In this document: one piece after another, positions 25,011-34,744 of the stretch
Layout of the letters: each line of letters starts with the position of its first letter
Position numbering within the stretch: position 1 is the stretch's first letter
NCBI RefSeq assembly: GCF_001507435.1
Contig: NZ_LMWH01000290.1
Span: 124,001 to 188,000 of the forward strand
Reading direction: 5' to 3'
Length of the DNA: 64,000 bases
Source of the DNA: Streptomyces sp. NRRL F-5122
GTDB lineage: Bacteria > Actinomycetota > Actinomycetes > Streptomycetales > Streptomycetaceae
Notes under the pieces: generated by a model
Databases searched by the model: none
Seen by the model: only the letters and a program-made list of their open reading frames with translations
What the model was told of the DNA's origin: nothing
Program-made: the position numbers and the translations under genes

Positions 25011-25925
25011 GTGGCGTCCGAATCAACCGTGACCACCTGCTACCGCCATCCCAAGGTGGAGTCCCATGTCCGCTGCACCCGCTGTGACCGCTACATCTGC
25101 CCGGACTGCATGCGCGAGGCGGCCGTCGGCCACCAGTGCGTGGAGTGCGTGAGGGAGGGCGCGCGGTCGATACGCCAGGCGCGCACGGTGTTCGGCGGGC
25201 GGGTCACCACGGCTCCCGTGCTGACGTACGTCCTGATCGCGCTCAACGTCCTCGTCTATCTCGGCGAGTTGGTGCGCCCGGCGATCGTGGACCGGTTCGC
25301 GATGCTGGGCGCCGTTCTTCGGGGACCGGACGGCGGGCACTATCTGTGGCAGTACCCGTATCCCCCGGAACTGCACGCCGAGGGCGTCGTCGGCGGACAG
25401 TGGGAGCGGCTGCTGACCGGCGCTTTCCTGCATCTGCCGCCCACCCAGGGGACCTTCGGGATCCTCCACATCGTGATGAACATGGTGTCGCTGTGGAACA
25501 TCGGCCGGGTGGTGGAGGCCCAGCTGGGCCGCGTCCGCTATCTCGCGCTCTACCTGCTGTCCGCCCTCGGCGGTTCGGTGCTCGTCCTGCTGCTCGCGCC
25601 CGGCTCCCCGACGGTCGGCGCGTCCGGCGCGATCTTCGGTCTGGGCGCCGCGTACTACGTCATGGCCCGGCGCCTCGGCGCCGACATGAGCACCGTCAAC
25701 CGCTTCATGGCGGGCCTGCTGCTGTGGCTCCTGATCTCCGCCGGTCTCACCTCCTGGCAGGGGCACCTCGGCGGTCTGCTGGCGGGCGCGGTGGTGACGC
25801 TGGTGTACGCATACGTGCCCCGGGGCCCGCGCCGCGGCGCGGTCCAGGCGGCCGCGTGTGCCGGGCTGCTGATCCTGCTGGTGCTCCTGACCGTCGGAAA
25901 GGTCACCGCACTGACCGGGGGCTGA
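25011..25925 (+). CDS. Rhomboid-family intramembrane serine protease with N-terminal zinc finger
   Basis: A 304-residue membrane protease. The N-terminal 55 residues carry paired Cys/His ligands (CYRHPK, CTRC, CPDC, CVEC), a B-box-like zinc finger. Six transmembrane segments follow. The catalytic serine is in VGASGAIFG and the histidine in WQGHLGGL. HIVMNMVSLWNIG and the ALYLLSALGG helix are typical of rhomboids. The start is GTG 25011, a few bases after GAGGAG. It stands alone, with a hairpin terminator after it. Substrates are unknown. Confidence 0.9.
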   Translation: MASESTVTTCYRHPKVESHVRCTRCDRYICPDCMREAAVGHQCVECVREGARSIRQARTVFGGRVTTAPVLTYVLIALNVLVYLGELVRPAIVDRFAMLGAVLRGPDGGHYLWQYPYPPELHAEGVVGGQWERLLTGAFLHLPPTQGTFGILHIVMNMVSLWNIGRVVEAQLGRVRYLALYLLSALGGSVLVLLLAPGSPTVGASGAIFGLGAAYYVMARRLGADMSTVNRFMAGLLLWLLISAGLTSWQGHLGGLLAGAVVTLVYAYVPRGPRRGAVQAAACAGLLILLVLLTVGKVTALTGG

Positions 25926-25952
25926 GCGGGGACTGCGGCCCCGGACGCGCCG

Positions 25953-25996
25953 CGGCGCCTGCCCTGAGTCCGGTCGGGGACAGGGGGCAGGCGCCG
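25953..25996. terminator. Bidirectional hairpin terminator between the rhomboid gene and gltD
   Basis: CGGCGCCTGCCC (25953-25964) is perfectly complementary to 25985-25996, with a 20-base loop. It lies between convergent genes. Confidence 0.75.
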
Positions 25997-26064
25997 TGCT
26001 CAGTTCCGTACGCCTTTGTACGGGACGCTTCATGGGTGACCGTCGGGTCGGACCTGGGGATGCC

Positions 26065-27528
26065 TCAGACCATCAGCGAGCGATCCGTCGGGCGGATCGG
26101 GGCCGGAAGGTCGCTGGCGCCCGTCAGGAAGCGGTCGACGCCACGGGCCGCCGAGCGGCCCTCGGCGATCGCCCACACGATCAGGGACTGGCCGCGGCCG
26201 GCGTCGCCCGCCACGAACACGCCCGGCACGTTCGTCCGGAAGTCGGCGTCACGCGCGATATTACCGCGCTCGTCCAGCTCCAGGCCGAACTGCTCGACCA
26301 GGCCGTTATCCCGGTCGGTGCCCGTGAAGCCCATGGCGAGGGTCACCAGCTGCGCCGGGATCCTGCGCTCCGTGCCCGGCTTGGAGGTCGGCCTGCCGTC
26401 CACGAAGTCGACCTCGGCGAGGTGCAGCCACTGCACCCGGCCGTCCTCGTCGCCCTCGAAGTGGCTCGTGGAGGCCGCGTAGATGCGCTCGCCGCCCTCC
26501 TCGTGTGCCGAGGTGACCTTGTAGAGGATCGGGAACGTCGGCCACGGCTGCTGGACCGGGTGCCGCTCGTCGTTCGGGCGGGGCATGATCTCCAGCTGGG
26601 TGACGGAGGCCGCACCCTGGCGGTGGGCGGTGCCGACGCAGTCCGCGCCCGTGTCACCGCCGCCGATCACGACGACGTGCTTGCCCTCGGCCGAGATCGG
26701 CGAGGTCACGTAGTCGCCCTCCTGCACCTTGTTCGACAGGGGCAGGTACTCCATGGCCTGGTGGATGCCCTTGAGCTCGCGGCCCGGGACCGGCAGGTCG
26801 CGTGCGGTCGTGGCGCCCGCCGCGATCACCACGGCGTCGTACCGCTTGCGCAGGTCCGTCGCCTTCAGGTCGCGGCCGACCTCCACACCGGTACGAAAGC
26901 GAGTGCCCTCCGCGCGCATCTGCTCGATACGGCGGTTGATGTGCCGCTTCTCCATCTTGAACTCGGGGATGCCGTAGCGGAGCAGACCACCGACGCGGTC
27001 CGCGCGCTCGTACACCGCGACCGTGTGGCCCGCCCGCGTGAGCTGCTGGGCGGCGGCCAGGCCCGCCGGGCCGGAGCCGATGACCGCGACGGTCTTGCCC
27101 GACAGGCGCTCGGGGGCCTGCGGCTTGACGTCACCGCTGTCCCACGCCTTGTCGATGATCGAGACCTCGACGTTCTTGATGGTGACCGGCAGCTGGTTGA
27201 TGCCCAGCACACACGCCGACTCGCAGGGCGCGGGGCACAGGCGCCCCGTGAACTCCGGGAAGTTGTTCGTGGCGTGCAGCCGCTCGGAGGCCTCGGTCCA
27301 GTCCTCGCGGTAGGCGTAGTCGTTCCACTCTGGGATGAGGTTTCCGAGCGGACAGCCGTTGTGGCAGAACGGGATGCCGCAGTCCATGCACCGGCTGGCC
27401 TGCTTGCTGATGATCGGCAGCAGCGAGCCCGGAACGTAGACCTCGTTCCAGTCCTTGACACGCTCGTCCACCGGGCGGGACGTGGCGACCTCGCGGCCGT
27501 GCGTCAGGAAGCCCTTCGGATCAGCCAT
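26065..27528 (-). CDS. gltD: Glutamate synthase small subunit
   Basis: An FAD/iron-sulphur flavoprotein of 487 residues that takes electrons from NADPH and passes them to GltB for glutamate synthesis from glutamine and 2-oxoglutarate. The N-terminal cysteines in [19 protein letters not shown] and [12 protein letters not shown] hold Fe-S clusters. [10 protein letters not shown] binds FAD and [15 protein letters not shown] binds NADPH. The C-terminus [23 protein letters not shown] is typical. The start overlaps the gltB stop by eight bases, so the two are translated together. Confidence 0.96.
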   Translation of the reverse strand: MADPKGFLTHGREVATSRPVDERVKDWNEVYVPGSLLPIISKQASRCMDCGIPFCHNGCPLGNLIPEWNDYAYREDWTEASERLHATNNFPEFTGRLCPAPCESACVLGINQLPVTIKNVEVSIIDKAWDSGDVKPQAPERLSGKTVAVIGSGPAGLAAAQQLTRAGHTVAVYERADRVGGLLRYGIPEFKMEKRHINRRIEQMRAEGTRFRTGVEVGRDLKATDLRKRYDAVVIAAGATTARDLPVPGRELKGIHQAMEYLPLSNKVQEGDYVTSPISAEGKHVVVIGGGDTGADCVGTAHRQGAASVTQLEIMPRPNDERHPVQQPWPTFPILYKVTSAHEEGGERIYAASTSHFEGDEDGRVQWLHLAEVDFVDGRPTSKPGTERRIPAQLVTLAMGFTGTDRDNGLVEQFGLELDERGNIARDADFRTNVPGVFVAGDAGRGQSLIVWAIAEGRSAARGVDRFLTGASDLPAPIRPTDRSLMV

Positions 27529-30500
27529 GGGTCGCCGCCTCCATCATCTTCTCGGTGATCTCGGTCTCGGAGAGACCCGCTCGCTCGGCGGCGTCCTTGG
27601 CGGCGAGCACTGCCTTGTAGGTGCTGGGGATGATCTTGCTGAAGCGGTCCACGGAGACGGACCACTCGGCGAGGAGCTTCTCGGCGACCGTGGAACCGGT
27701 CTCCTCGGCATGCCGGCGCACCACGTCGTGCAGCCACTGCTTGTCGGCCTCGTCCAGCGGCTCGACGGAGGCCTGGTTGCCGGCGTTGACGTTGTCGCGG
27801 TTGAGGTCGACGACGTACGCGATGCCGCCCGACATACCGGCCGCGAAGTTGCGGCCCGTCTCGCCGAGCACGACCGCGTGACCACCGGTCATGTACTCGC
27901 AGCCGTGGTCGCCCACGCCCTCCGCCACCACGAGCGCACCGGAGTTGCGGACGCAGAAGCGCTCGCCGGTGCGGCCGCGGAGGAACAGCTCCCCGCCCGT
28001 CGCGCCGTAGGCGAGGGTGTTGCCCGCGATGGTCGAGTACTCGGCGAGGTGGTCCGCGGCCCGGTCCGGGCGCACGATGACGCGGCCTCCCGACAGGCCC
28101 TTGGCGACGTAGTCGTTGGCGTCGCCCTCCAGGCGCAGCGTGATGCCGCGCGGCAGGAAGGCGCCGAAGGACTGACCCGCCGACCCCGTGAAGGTGATGT
28201 CGATGGTGTCGTCGGGCAGACCCGCCCCGCCGAACTTCTTCGTCACCTCGTGGCCGAGCATGGTGCCGACCGTGCGGTTGATGTTGCGGATCGCGACCTG
28301 GGCGCGCACCGGCTGGGCGTCGGCCTGGGAGTTCGCGGCCAGCGCGTCGGCGGCGAGCTTGATCAGCTCGTTGTCGAGCGCCTTCTCCAGGCCGTGGTCC
28401 TGGGCGACGATCTGGTGGCGCACCGCCGCCTCGGGCAGCTCGGGCACGTGGAACAGCGGCTCCAGGTCCAGGCCCTGCGCCTTCCAGTGGTCGACGGCCC
28501 GGGTGACATCGAGCGCCTCGGCGTGGCCGACGGCCTCCTCGATGGAGCGGAAGCCCAGCTCCGCGAGGAGTTCGCGGACCTCCTCGGCGATGAACCGGAA
28601 GAAGTTCACGACGAACTCGGCCTTGCCGGTGAAGCGCTCGCGCAGCACCGGGTTCTGGGTGGCGATGCCGACCGGACAGGTGTCCAGGTGGCAGACGCGC
28701 ATCATGACGCAGCCGGAGACGACGAGCGGCGCGGTCGCGAAGCCGAACTCCTCGGCGCCCAGCAGGGCGGCGATGACCACGTCACGGCCCGTCTTGAGCT
28801 GACCGTCGGTCTGCACGACGATCCGGTCCCGCAGGCCGTTGAGCAGCAGGGTCTGCTGGGTCTCGGCGAGGCCGAGCTCCCAGGGACCGCCGGCGTGCTT
28901 CAGCGACGTGAGCGGGGAGGCGCCGGTGCCGCCGTCGTGACCGGAGATCAGGACGACGTCCGCGTGCGCCTTCGAGACGCCCGCGGCGACCGTACCGACG
29001 CCGACCTCCGAGACCAGCTTCACGTGGATCCGCGCCTTCGGATTCGCGTTCTTCAGGTCGTGGATCAGCTGGGCCAGGTCCTCGATGGAGTAGATGTCGT
29101 GGTGCGGCGGCGGGGAGATCAGGCCGACACCCGGCGTCGAGTGCCGGGTCCTGGCCACCCACGGGTAGACCTTGTGGCCGGGCAGCTGGCCGCCCTCGCC
29201 GGGCTTGGCGCCCTGGGCCATCTTGATCTGGATGTCGTCCGCGTTGACCAGGTACTCGGAGGTCACGCCGAACCGGCCGGACGCGACCTGCTTGATCGCC
29301 GAGCGGCGCGCCGGGTCGTACAGGCGGTCCGGGTCCTCGCCGCCCTCGCCGGTGTTGGACTTGGCGCCCAGCTGGTTCATGGCGATGGCGAGCGTCTCGT
29401 GCGCCTCCTTGGAGATGGAGCCGTACGACATGGCGCCCGTGGAGAACCGCTTGACGATCTCGGACACCGGCTCGACCTCGTCGACGGAGATCGGCTGCCG
29501 GCCGGACTTGAAGCCGAACAGGCCGCGCAGCGTCATCAGGCGCTCGGACTGCTCGTTCACCCGGGCCGTGTACTTCTTGAAGATGTCGTAGCGGCCGGTG
29601 CGGGTGGAGTGCTGGAGGCGGAAGACCGTGTCCGGGTCGAACAGGTGCGGCTCGCCCTCGCGGCGCCACTGGTACTCGCCGCCGATCTCCAGCGCGCGGT
29701 GCGCGGGAGCGATGCCGGAGGCCGGGTAGGCCTTGGCGTGGCGGGCGGCGACCTCCTGGGCGACGACGTCGATGCCGACGCCGCCTATCTTCGTGGCGGT
29801 GCCGTTGAAGTACTGGTCGACGAAGGCCTCGTCGAGGCCGACGGCCTCGAAGACCTGGGCGCCGCGGTAGGAGGCGACGGTCGAGATGCCCATCTTGGAC
29901 ATGACCTTCAGAACGCCCTTGCCGAGCGCGTAGATCAGGTTGCGGATGGCCTTCTCGGCGTCGATGCCGGGCAGGAAGGTGCCCGCCCTGACCAGGTCCT
30001 CGACGGACTCCATCGCCAGGTACGGGTTGACGGCCGCGGCGCCGAAGCCGATGAGCAGGGCGACGTGGTGGACCTCGCGGACGTCGCCGGCCTCCACCAG
30101 CAGGCCCACATGACTGCGCTGCTTGGTGCGGATGAGGTGGTGGTGGACGGCCGCGGTGAGCAGCAGCGACGGGATCGGCGCATGCTCGGCGTCCGAGTGG
30201 CGGTCCGACAGGACGATCAGACGGGCGCCGTTCTCGATGGCGGCGTCGGTCTCGGCGCAGACCTCCTCCAGGCGCGCGGCGAGGGCGTCGCCGCCACCGG
30301 AGACCCGGAAGAGACCGGAGAGCGTCGCGGCCTTCATGCCGGGCATGTCGCCGTCGGCGTTGATGTGGATGAGCTTCGCCAGCTCGTCGTTGTCGATCAC
30401 CGGGAAGGGCAGCACGACACTGCGGCAGGACGCCGCGGTCGGCTCCAGCAGGTTGCCCTGCGGACCCAGCGACGAGCGCAGGGAGGTCACCAGTTCCTCG

Positions 30501-32116
30501 CGGATGGCGTCCAGCGGCGGGTTGGTGACCTGCGCGAACAGCTGGGTGAAGTAGTCGAAGAGCAGGCGCGGGCGCTCGCTCAGCGCGGCGATCGGCGAGT
30601 CGGTGCCCATCGAGCCGATCGGCTCGGCGCCGGCCTTGGCCATCGGCGCGAGGAGCACACGCAGCTCCTCCTCGGTGTAGCCGAAGGTCTGCTGGCGGCG
30701 GGTGACCGAGGCGTGGGTGTGCACGATGTGCTCGCGCTCGGGCAGGTCGCCCAGCTCGATCTCACCGGCCTCCAGCCACTCCTCGTACGGCTGCTTCGCC
30801 GCGAGGGTCGCCTTGATCTCGTCGTCCTCGATGATGCGGTGCTCGTCGGTGTCGACGAGGAACATCCGGCCGGGCTGCAGGCGGCCCTTGCGGACGACCC
30901 TGGCCGGGTCGATGTCGAGGACGCCGACCTCGGAGCCGAGGACGACGAGGCCGTCGTCGGTGACCCAGTAGCGGCCGGGGCGCAGACCGTTGCGGTCGAG
31001 CACGGCGCCGACCTGGGTGCCGTCCGTGAAGGTGACGCAGGCGGGGCCGTCCCAGGGCTCCATCATCGTGGAGTGGAACTGGTAGAAGGCGCGCCGGGCC
31101 GGGTCCATGGAGTCGTGGTTCTCCCACGCCTCCGGGATCATCATCAGCACGGAGTGCGGCAGGGAGCGGCCGCCGAGGTGCAGCAGCTCGAGCACCTCGT
31201 CGAAGGACGCGGAGTCCGAGGCGTCCGGGGTGCAGACCGGGAAGATCCGCTCCAGCCTCTCCTGGGAGCCGAACAGGTCGGAAGCGAGCTGGGACTCGCG
31301 AGCGCGCATCCAGTTGCGGTTGCCCTTGACCGTGTTGATCTCGCCGTTGTGCGCGACGAAGCGGTACGGGTGGGCGAGCGGCCAGCTCGGGAAGGTGTTG
31401 GTGGAGAAGCGCGAGTGGACCAGCGCGATGGCCGTGGCGAAGCGGCGGTCGGACAGGTCGGGGAAGAAGGGCTCGAGCTGGCCGGTGGTCAGCATGCCCT
31501 TGTAGACGATCGTGCGCGCGGACAGCGACGGGAAGTACACGCCGGCCTCGCGCTCGGCACGCTTGCGCAGCAGGAACGCCTTGCGGTCGAGCTCGATGCC
31601 CTTGCTCGTGCCGTCCGCGACGAACACCTGGCGGAAGGCGGGCATCGTGGAGCGGGCGGTGGCGCCCAGCAGCTCGGGGGCGACGGGGACATCGCGCCAG
31701 CCGAGGACGGTCAGACCCTCGTCCGCGGCGATCGTCTCGATCCGTGAGACGACTTCGGAGGAGTCCGCCCGGGGAAGGAAGGCGATACCGACCGCGTACG
31801 CGCCCGCCTCTGGCAGCTCGAATCCGGCCACCTCGCGGAAGAACGCGTCCGGCACCTGGGAGAGGATGCCTGCGCCGTCGCCCGAGTCGGGCTCGGAGCC
31901 GGTGGCTCCACGGTGCTCCAGGTTGCGCAGAACGGTGAGCGCCTGCTCGACCAGCGCATGGCTCGCCTCACCGGTGAGGGTGGCCACGAAGCCGACGCCG
32001 CATGCGTCGTGCTCGTTGCGGGGGTCATACATACCCTGCGCAGCAGGGCGAGCATCCATGAACGACCAGTTCTGGCCATTCGCGGAATGCTGGGACGGCT
32101 GGCGCGGCGTACGCAT
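27521..32116 (-). CDS. gltB: Glutamate synthase large subunit
   Basis: A 1531-residue enzyme that transfers the amide of glutamine to 2-oxoglutarate in ammonia assimilation. After a propeptide, the catalytic N-terminal cysteine of the amidotransferase domain is in [10 protein letters not shown]. The central domain, the FMN/2-oxoglutarate domain ([20 protein letters not shown] split motifs, [10 protein letters not shown]), the Fe-S cysteines in [15 protein letters not shown] and the C-terminal beta-helix domain all follow in order. The start at 32116 is chosen because GGGAGA lies five bases upstream; in-frame ATGs up- and downstream are alternatives. Two candidate GlnR boxes lie upstream. Confidence 0.95.
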   Translation of the reverse strand: MRTPRQPSQHSANGQNWSFMDARPAAQGMYDPRNEHDACGVGFVATLTGEASHALVEQALTVLRNLEHRGATGSEPDSGDGAGILSQVPDAFFREVAGFELPEAGAYAVGIAFLPRADSSEVVSRIETIAADEGLTVLGWRDVPVAPELLGATARSTMPAFRQVFVADGTSKGIELDRKAFLLRKRAEREAGVYFPSLSARTIVYKGMLTTGQLEPFFPDLSDRRFATAIALVHSRFSTNTFPSWPLAHPYRFVAHNGEINTVKGNRNWMRARESQLASDLFGSQERLERIFPVCTPDASDSASFDEVLELLHLGGRSLPHSVLMMIPEAWENHDSMDPARRAFYQFHSTMMEPWDGPACVTFTDGTQVGAVLDRNGLRPGRYWVTDDGLVVLGSEVGVLDIDPARVVRKGRLQPGRMFLVDTDEHRIIEDDEIKATLAAKQPYEEWLEAGEIELGDLPEREHIVHTHASVTRRQQTFGYTEEELRVLLAPMAKAGAEPIGSMGTDSPIAALSERPRLLFDYFTQLFAQVTNPPLDAIREELVTSLRSSLGPQGNLLEPTAASCRSVVLPFPVIDNDELAKLIHINADGDMPGMKAATLSGLFRVSGGGDALAARLEEVCAETDAAIENGARLIVLSDRHSDAEHAPIPSLLLTAAVHHHLIRTKQRSHVGLLVEAGDVREVHHVALLIGFGAAAVNPYLAMESVEDLVRAGTFLPGIDAEKAIRNLIYALGKGVLKVMSKMGISTVASYRGAQVFEAVGLDEAFVDQYFNGTATKIGGVGIDVVAQEVAARHAKAYPASGIAPAHRALEIGGEYQWRREGEPHLFDPDTVFRLQHSTRTGRYDIFKKYTARVNEQSERLMTLRGLFGFKSGRQPISVDEVEPVSEIVKRFSTGAMSYGSISKEAHETLAIAMNQLGAKSNTGEGGEDPDRLYDPARRSAIKQVASGRFGVTSEYLVNADDIQIKMAQGAKPGEGGQLPGHKVYPWVARTRHSTPGVGLISPPPHHDIYSIEDLAQLIHDLKNANPKARIHVKLVSEVGVGTVAAGVSKAHADVVLISGHDGGTGASPLTSLKHAGGPWELGLAETQQTLLLNGLRDRIVVQTDGQLKTGRDVVIAALLGAEEFGFATAPLVVSGCVMMRVCHLDTCPVGIATQNPVLRERFTGKAEFVVNFFRFIAEEVRELLAELGFRSIEEAVGHAEALDVTRAVDHWKAQGLDLEPLFHVPELPEAAVRHQIVAQDHGLEKALDNELIKLAADALAANSQADAQPVRAQVAIRNINRTVGTMLGHEVTKKFGGAGLPDDTIDITFTGSAGQSFGAFLPRGITLRLEGDANDYVAKGLSGGRVIVRPDRAADHLAEYSTIAGNTLAYGATGGELFLRGRTGERFCVRNSGALVVAEGVGDHGCEYMTGGHAVVLGETGRNFAAGMSGGIAYVVDLNRDNVNAGNQASVEPLDEADKQWLHDVVRRHAEETGSTVAEKLLAEWSVSVDRFSKIIPSTYKAVLAAKDAAERAGLSETEITEKMMEAATHG

Positions 32117-32190
32117 CGGCTCTCCCGTCGTCGTCATGTGGCATATGCAGGTGCCGAGGGACGACGTTGGCCCTCTGCGTCGGGTGCAAA

Positions 32191-32206
32191 ATTTCGTGCA
32201 GGTTAC
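32191..32206 (-). promoter_or_regulatory. Candidate GlnR box, proximal to gltB
   Basis: On the minus strand GTAAC, a 6-base spacer, then GAAAT matches the Streptomyces GlnR a-b site (gTnAC-n6-GaAAc) at all but the last base. It is about 75 bp before the gltB start. No second a-b pair is in phase beside it. Confidence 0.42.
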
Positions 32207-32422
32207 ATGATGGAGCGATTCTCGGGAAGCGGGACAGATCATTCCAGCATGCGGACATTGCCGAGGCGTGGCGCGGGTTGCACGTGCGGCAACGGAATCA
32301 AAGGGGGCACAAGCGGACAGATCGGTGTCCCTTGACCCAGGGTACGGGGGGCGTCGTCGCCCGAGGTGATGTCGTGCGGCGCAGGCGTCATTGCCCGCGG
32401 CGCTTACGGCTCATGCCCGCTG

Positions 32423-32449
32423 GTTAACCAGTCGAAACCGCCGAGTAAC
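32423..32449 (+). promoter_or_regulatory. Candidate tandem GlnR box, distal to gltB
   Basis: GTTAA-n6-GAAAC-n6-GTAAC gives three half-sites at exact 11-bp spacing, the a1-b1-a2 layout of known GlnR operators, with one mismatch (GTTAA for GTnAC). The fourth half-site (TTATA) does not fit. It lies about 310 bp from gltB, near the probable distal promoter. Confidence 0.45.
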
Positions 32450-32486
32450 GGCTACTTATACGGCCCCTCGCATAAGTGCCTCGCCA

Positions 32487-33218
32487 TCATCCTACGGCGG
32501 TACCGAACAGGCTGCCCAGGGCGTACGTCACACCGGCCGCCGCGCCACCCAGGGCGAGCTGCCTAAGACCGCTGTACCACCAGCTGCGCGCCGTCACCCT
32601 GGCCACCACCGCACCGCAGCCGAAGAGCCCGGCGAGGGCGAGCAGCACGGCCGGCCACAGCGCATGGGAGCCGAGCAGATACGGCAGAAGGGGCAGCAGG
32701 GCGCCGAGCGCGAACGAACCGAAGCTGGAGACGGCCGCCACCCCCGGGGACGGCAGATCACCCGGGTCGATTCCGAGTTCCTCGCGCGCGTGTATCTCCA
32801 GCGCCTGCTCGGGGTCGCGGGAGAGCTGCCGAGCGACCTCGCGGGCCAGTGCCGGCTCCACGCCGCGCGCCTCGTACAGCGCCGCGAGCTCCTCCTCCTC
32901 GCCCTCCGGGTGCTTGCTGAGCTCGCGCCGTTCGACGTCGAGCTCGGCCTCGACCAGTTCCCGCTGGGAGGCGACGGAGGTGTACTCACCGGCCGCCATG
33001 GAGAAGGCACCTGCGGCCAGGCCCGCGAGTCCGGTGATCACGATGGCCTGCCGGCCGACGGCACCGCCGGCGACACCGGTCATCAGAGCCAGGTTGGACA
33101 CCAGGCCGTCCATCGCGCCGAAGACGGCGGGGCGCAGCCATCCACCGTTCACATCGCGGTGCGTGTGGTTGTCCCGGTGCGCCTCGTGCAGCGTCGCCTC
33201 GGTCTCGATGATGGCCAT
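32487..33218 (-). CDS. VIT-family (CCC1-like) iron/manganese transporter
   Basis: A 243-residue membrane protein. VIT/CCC1 proteins move Fe2+ or Mn2+ out of the cytoplasm or into stores. Five transmembrane helices are visible. The first carries the signature GAMDGLVSNLALMTGVAGG, and the second AAGAFSMAAGEYTSVASQRE with the conserved metal-site residues. A hydrophilic, acidic central part (about residues 90-150, rich in Glu) resembles the metal-binding domain. The ATG at 33218 has the upstream region to itself, and a candidate DmdR/IdeR iron box lies about 90 bp upstream. Confidence 0.88.
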   Translation of the reverse strand: MAIIETEATLHEAHRDNHTHRDVNGGWLRPAVFGAMDGLVSNLALMTGVAGGAVGRQAIVITGLAGLAAGAFSMAAGEYTSVASQRELVEAELDVERRELSKHPEGEEEELAALYEARGVEPALAREVARQLSRDPEQALEIHAREELGIDPGDLPSPGVAAVSSFGSFALGALLPLLPYLLGSHALWPAVLLALAGLFGCGAVVARVTARSWWYSGLRQLALGGAAAGVTYALGSLFGTAVG

Positions 33219-33305
33219 GCCCGAGCCCCCAGATTGCTGATTGGACTACTTCCACTTTTCGACAACAGCAAAAGTACGTCGAATATTGCCGCGCCGCCAG
33301 CAAGG

Positions 33306-33324
33306 AAAGGCTGGGCTAACCTGC
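33306..33324. promoter_or_regulatory. Candidate iron box (DmdR1/IdeR-type) upstream of the VIT gene
   Basis: AAAGGCTGGGCTAACCTGC agrees with TTAGGTTAGGCTAACCTAA at 13 of 19 positions, including a perfect right arm GGCTAACCT. It is 88 bp from the VIT start and 160 bp from the ADP-ribosylglycohydrolase operon. The VIT gene is the natural target of iron control. Confidence 0.42.
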
Positions 33325-33484
33325 GGCTTTACCTTTTCTTGCTCATACGTGAGGGGCCCTGCACAGATGTCGGTCGGGTGATGCTGCGGCCGGTCAGGCT
33401 CGGGAGAACCGCTCGCGTGGCACAGATGCGCAAAGGGGTTTCCACACCCCGGTTCAGGGGGGTGCCTGAAAGGAGAGGCACCGT

Positions 33485-34744
33485 ATGGCCATCGCCTGCA
33501 TTCCCCCGGCCCCGGCCCCCGGGGAGGCCGCCGGTCTCCGCGAACGGGCGCGCGGCGCACTGCTCGGCCTCGCCGTGGGGGACGCACTGGGCGCGCCCGC
33601 CGAGAACATGAAGCCCTCCGAGATCCGCGCCCGCTGGGGACGCATCACCGGCTACGTCGTCGAGGAGCCTTCGGGCACGGACGACACCGAGTACGCGATC
33701 TTCTCGGGACTGCTGCTGGCCCGGCACGGCTCGGCACTCACCGTGGCGCACGTGGAGGCGGCCTGGCACGAGTGGATCGCGGACCGGGACGAGGGCCCGT
33801 TCCGCGGAGCGGGTTTCAGCGAGCGGGGCACGCTGGAGAACCTCCGCCGCGGGCTCGCGGCGCCCATCACCGCCCAGCATCGGCACGCCTGGAGCGACGG
33901 ACTCGCCATGCGCGCGGCGCCCTTCGGCGTCTTCGCCGCGGGCCGCCCCGCGGAGGCGGCCCGGCTGGTGGCGATCGACGGCTCGGTGAGCCACGAAGGG
34001 GAGGGCATCCACGGCGGCCGGGCGGTCGCTGCCGGGGTCGCGGCGGCGATGGCGGGCGCGTCCACGTCCGCCGTGGCCGCCTCGGCCCTCGCCGTCGTGC
34101 CCGAGGACTCCTGGACCGCCCGCTCCCTGCGCCGCGCCGTCGCCCACGCCCACCGCGGGGCCCGCGCGATCCGCTCCGCGGTGGTGATCGGCGGCTATCC
34201 CTGGACGGACCTCGCCCCGGAGGCGGTGGCCCTGGCCTTCGGCGCGTACGCGGCGGCGGAGGGCGACTTCACGGAGTCGGTGCTCACCGCGGTCAACATG
34301 GGCCGCGACGCCGACACCACGGCGGCCGTCGCGGGCGCCCTCGCGGGCGCGACCTGCGGGATCTCGGCGATCCCCGCTGACTGGGCGGCGGCGATCGGCC
34401 CGGCCCGCGGCCGCTGTCTACCGGCCATGGAGGGCCACCACGTGCTGGATGTGGCGGAACTGCTGACGCCCGGCGACGACGGCAGGTGGGGCGCGGAGCT
34501 CGCCGGACTGTGGGGCAGGGGGACGGCGGCGGGCACCCGGCAGGGCGGCCGCGCGCGGTCCGACGGTCCGGGCCGCCGCGGCAGGCCCGCGCGGCGCGGC
34601 GATCGCGGCGGCCCCGCCCGGCGCGGCGACTCCGTACGGCAGGGCGGTCCCGCGCGGCAGGACGCACGGGACCGGCCCGACCCGGCGGCGTACGCGGAGG
34701 CGGCGTTCGTGGAGAGCCCGGACGAGGACGGGGTCGAGCCGTGA
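33485..34744 (+). CDS. ADP-ribosylglycohydrolase-family protein 1
   Basis: First of four consecutive DraG/ARH-fold proteins; 419 residues. Such enzymes use two Mg or Mn ions to cleave ADP-ribose or other N-glycosides. Metal-site motifs are present: LGLAVGDALGAPAE near residue 30, GTDDTEYA near 63 and NMGRDADTTAAVAGALAGA near 280, so it should be active. The last 70 residues are an Arg/Gly-rich, probably disordered tail (RRGRPARRGDRGG), unusual for the family. ATG 33485 follows AGGAGAGG. The stop overlaps the next start (GTGA). The true substrate is unknown. Confidence 0.83.
   Translation: MAIACIPPAPAPGEAAGLRERARGALLGLAVGDALGAPAENMKPSEIRARWGRITGYVVEEPSGTDDTEYAIFSGLLLARHGSALTVAHVEAAWHEWIADRDEGPFRGAGFSERGTLENLRRGLAAPITAQHRHAWSDGLAMRAAPFGVFAAGRPAEAARLVAIDGSVSHEGEGIHGGRAVAAGVAAAMAGASTSAVAASALAVVPEDSWTARSLRRAVAHAHRGARAIRSAVVIGGYPWTDLAPEAVALAFGAYAAAEGDFTESVLTAVNMGRDADTTAAVAGALAGATCGISAIPADWAAAIGPARGRCLPAMEGHHVLDVAELLTPGDDGRWGAELAGLWGRGTAAGTRQGGRARSDGPGRRGRPARRGDRGGPARRGDSVRQGGPARQDARDRPDPAAYAEAAFVESPDEDGVEP

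Larger units (their letters stand above)
32117..32486. other. Gap upstream of gltB: promoter region, no gene
   Basis: This 370-bp gap lies between the VIT gene end and the gltB start, both on the minus strand. It is clearly less GC rich than its surroundings near 32185-32220 and 32420-32470, as expected for promoters. On the minus strand TATAAG (about 32456) could be a -10 element. It holds the two GlnR-like boxes listed separately. No convincing gene is present. Confidence 0.6.

Noticed and set aside
27455..31747. A 1430-codon open frame on the plus strand opposite gltB
   Set aside because: It lies wholly antisense to the clear gltB gene, is made of repetitive Gly/Val/Leu/Asp/Arg strings without any domain, and is the usual effect of high GC at third positions.
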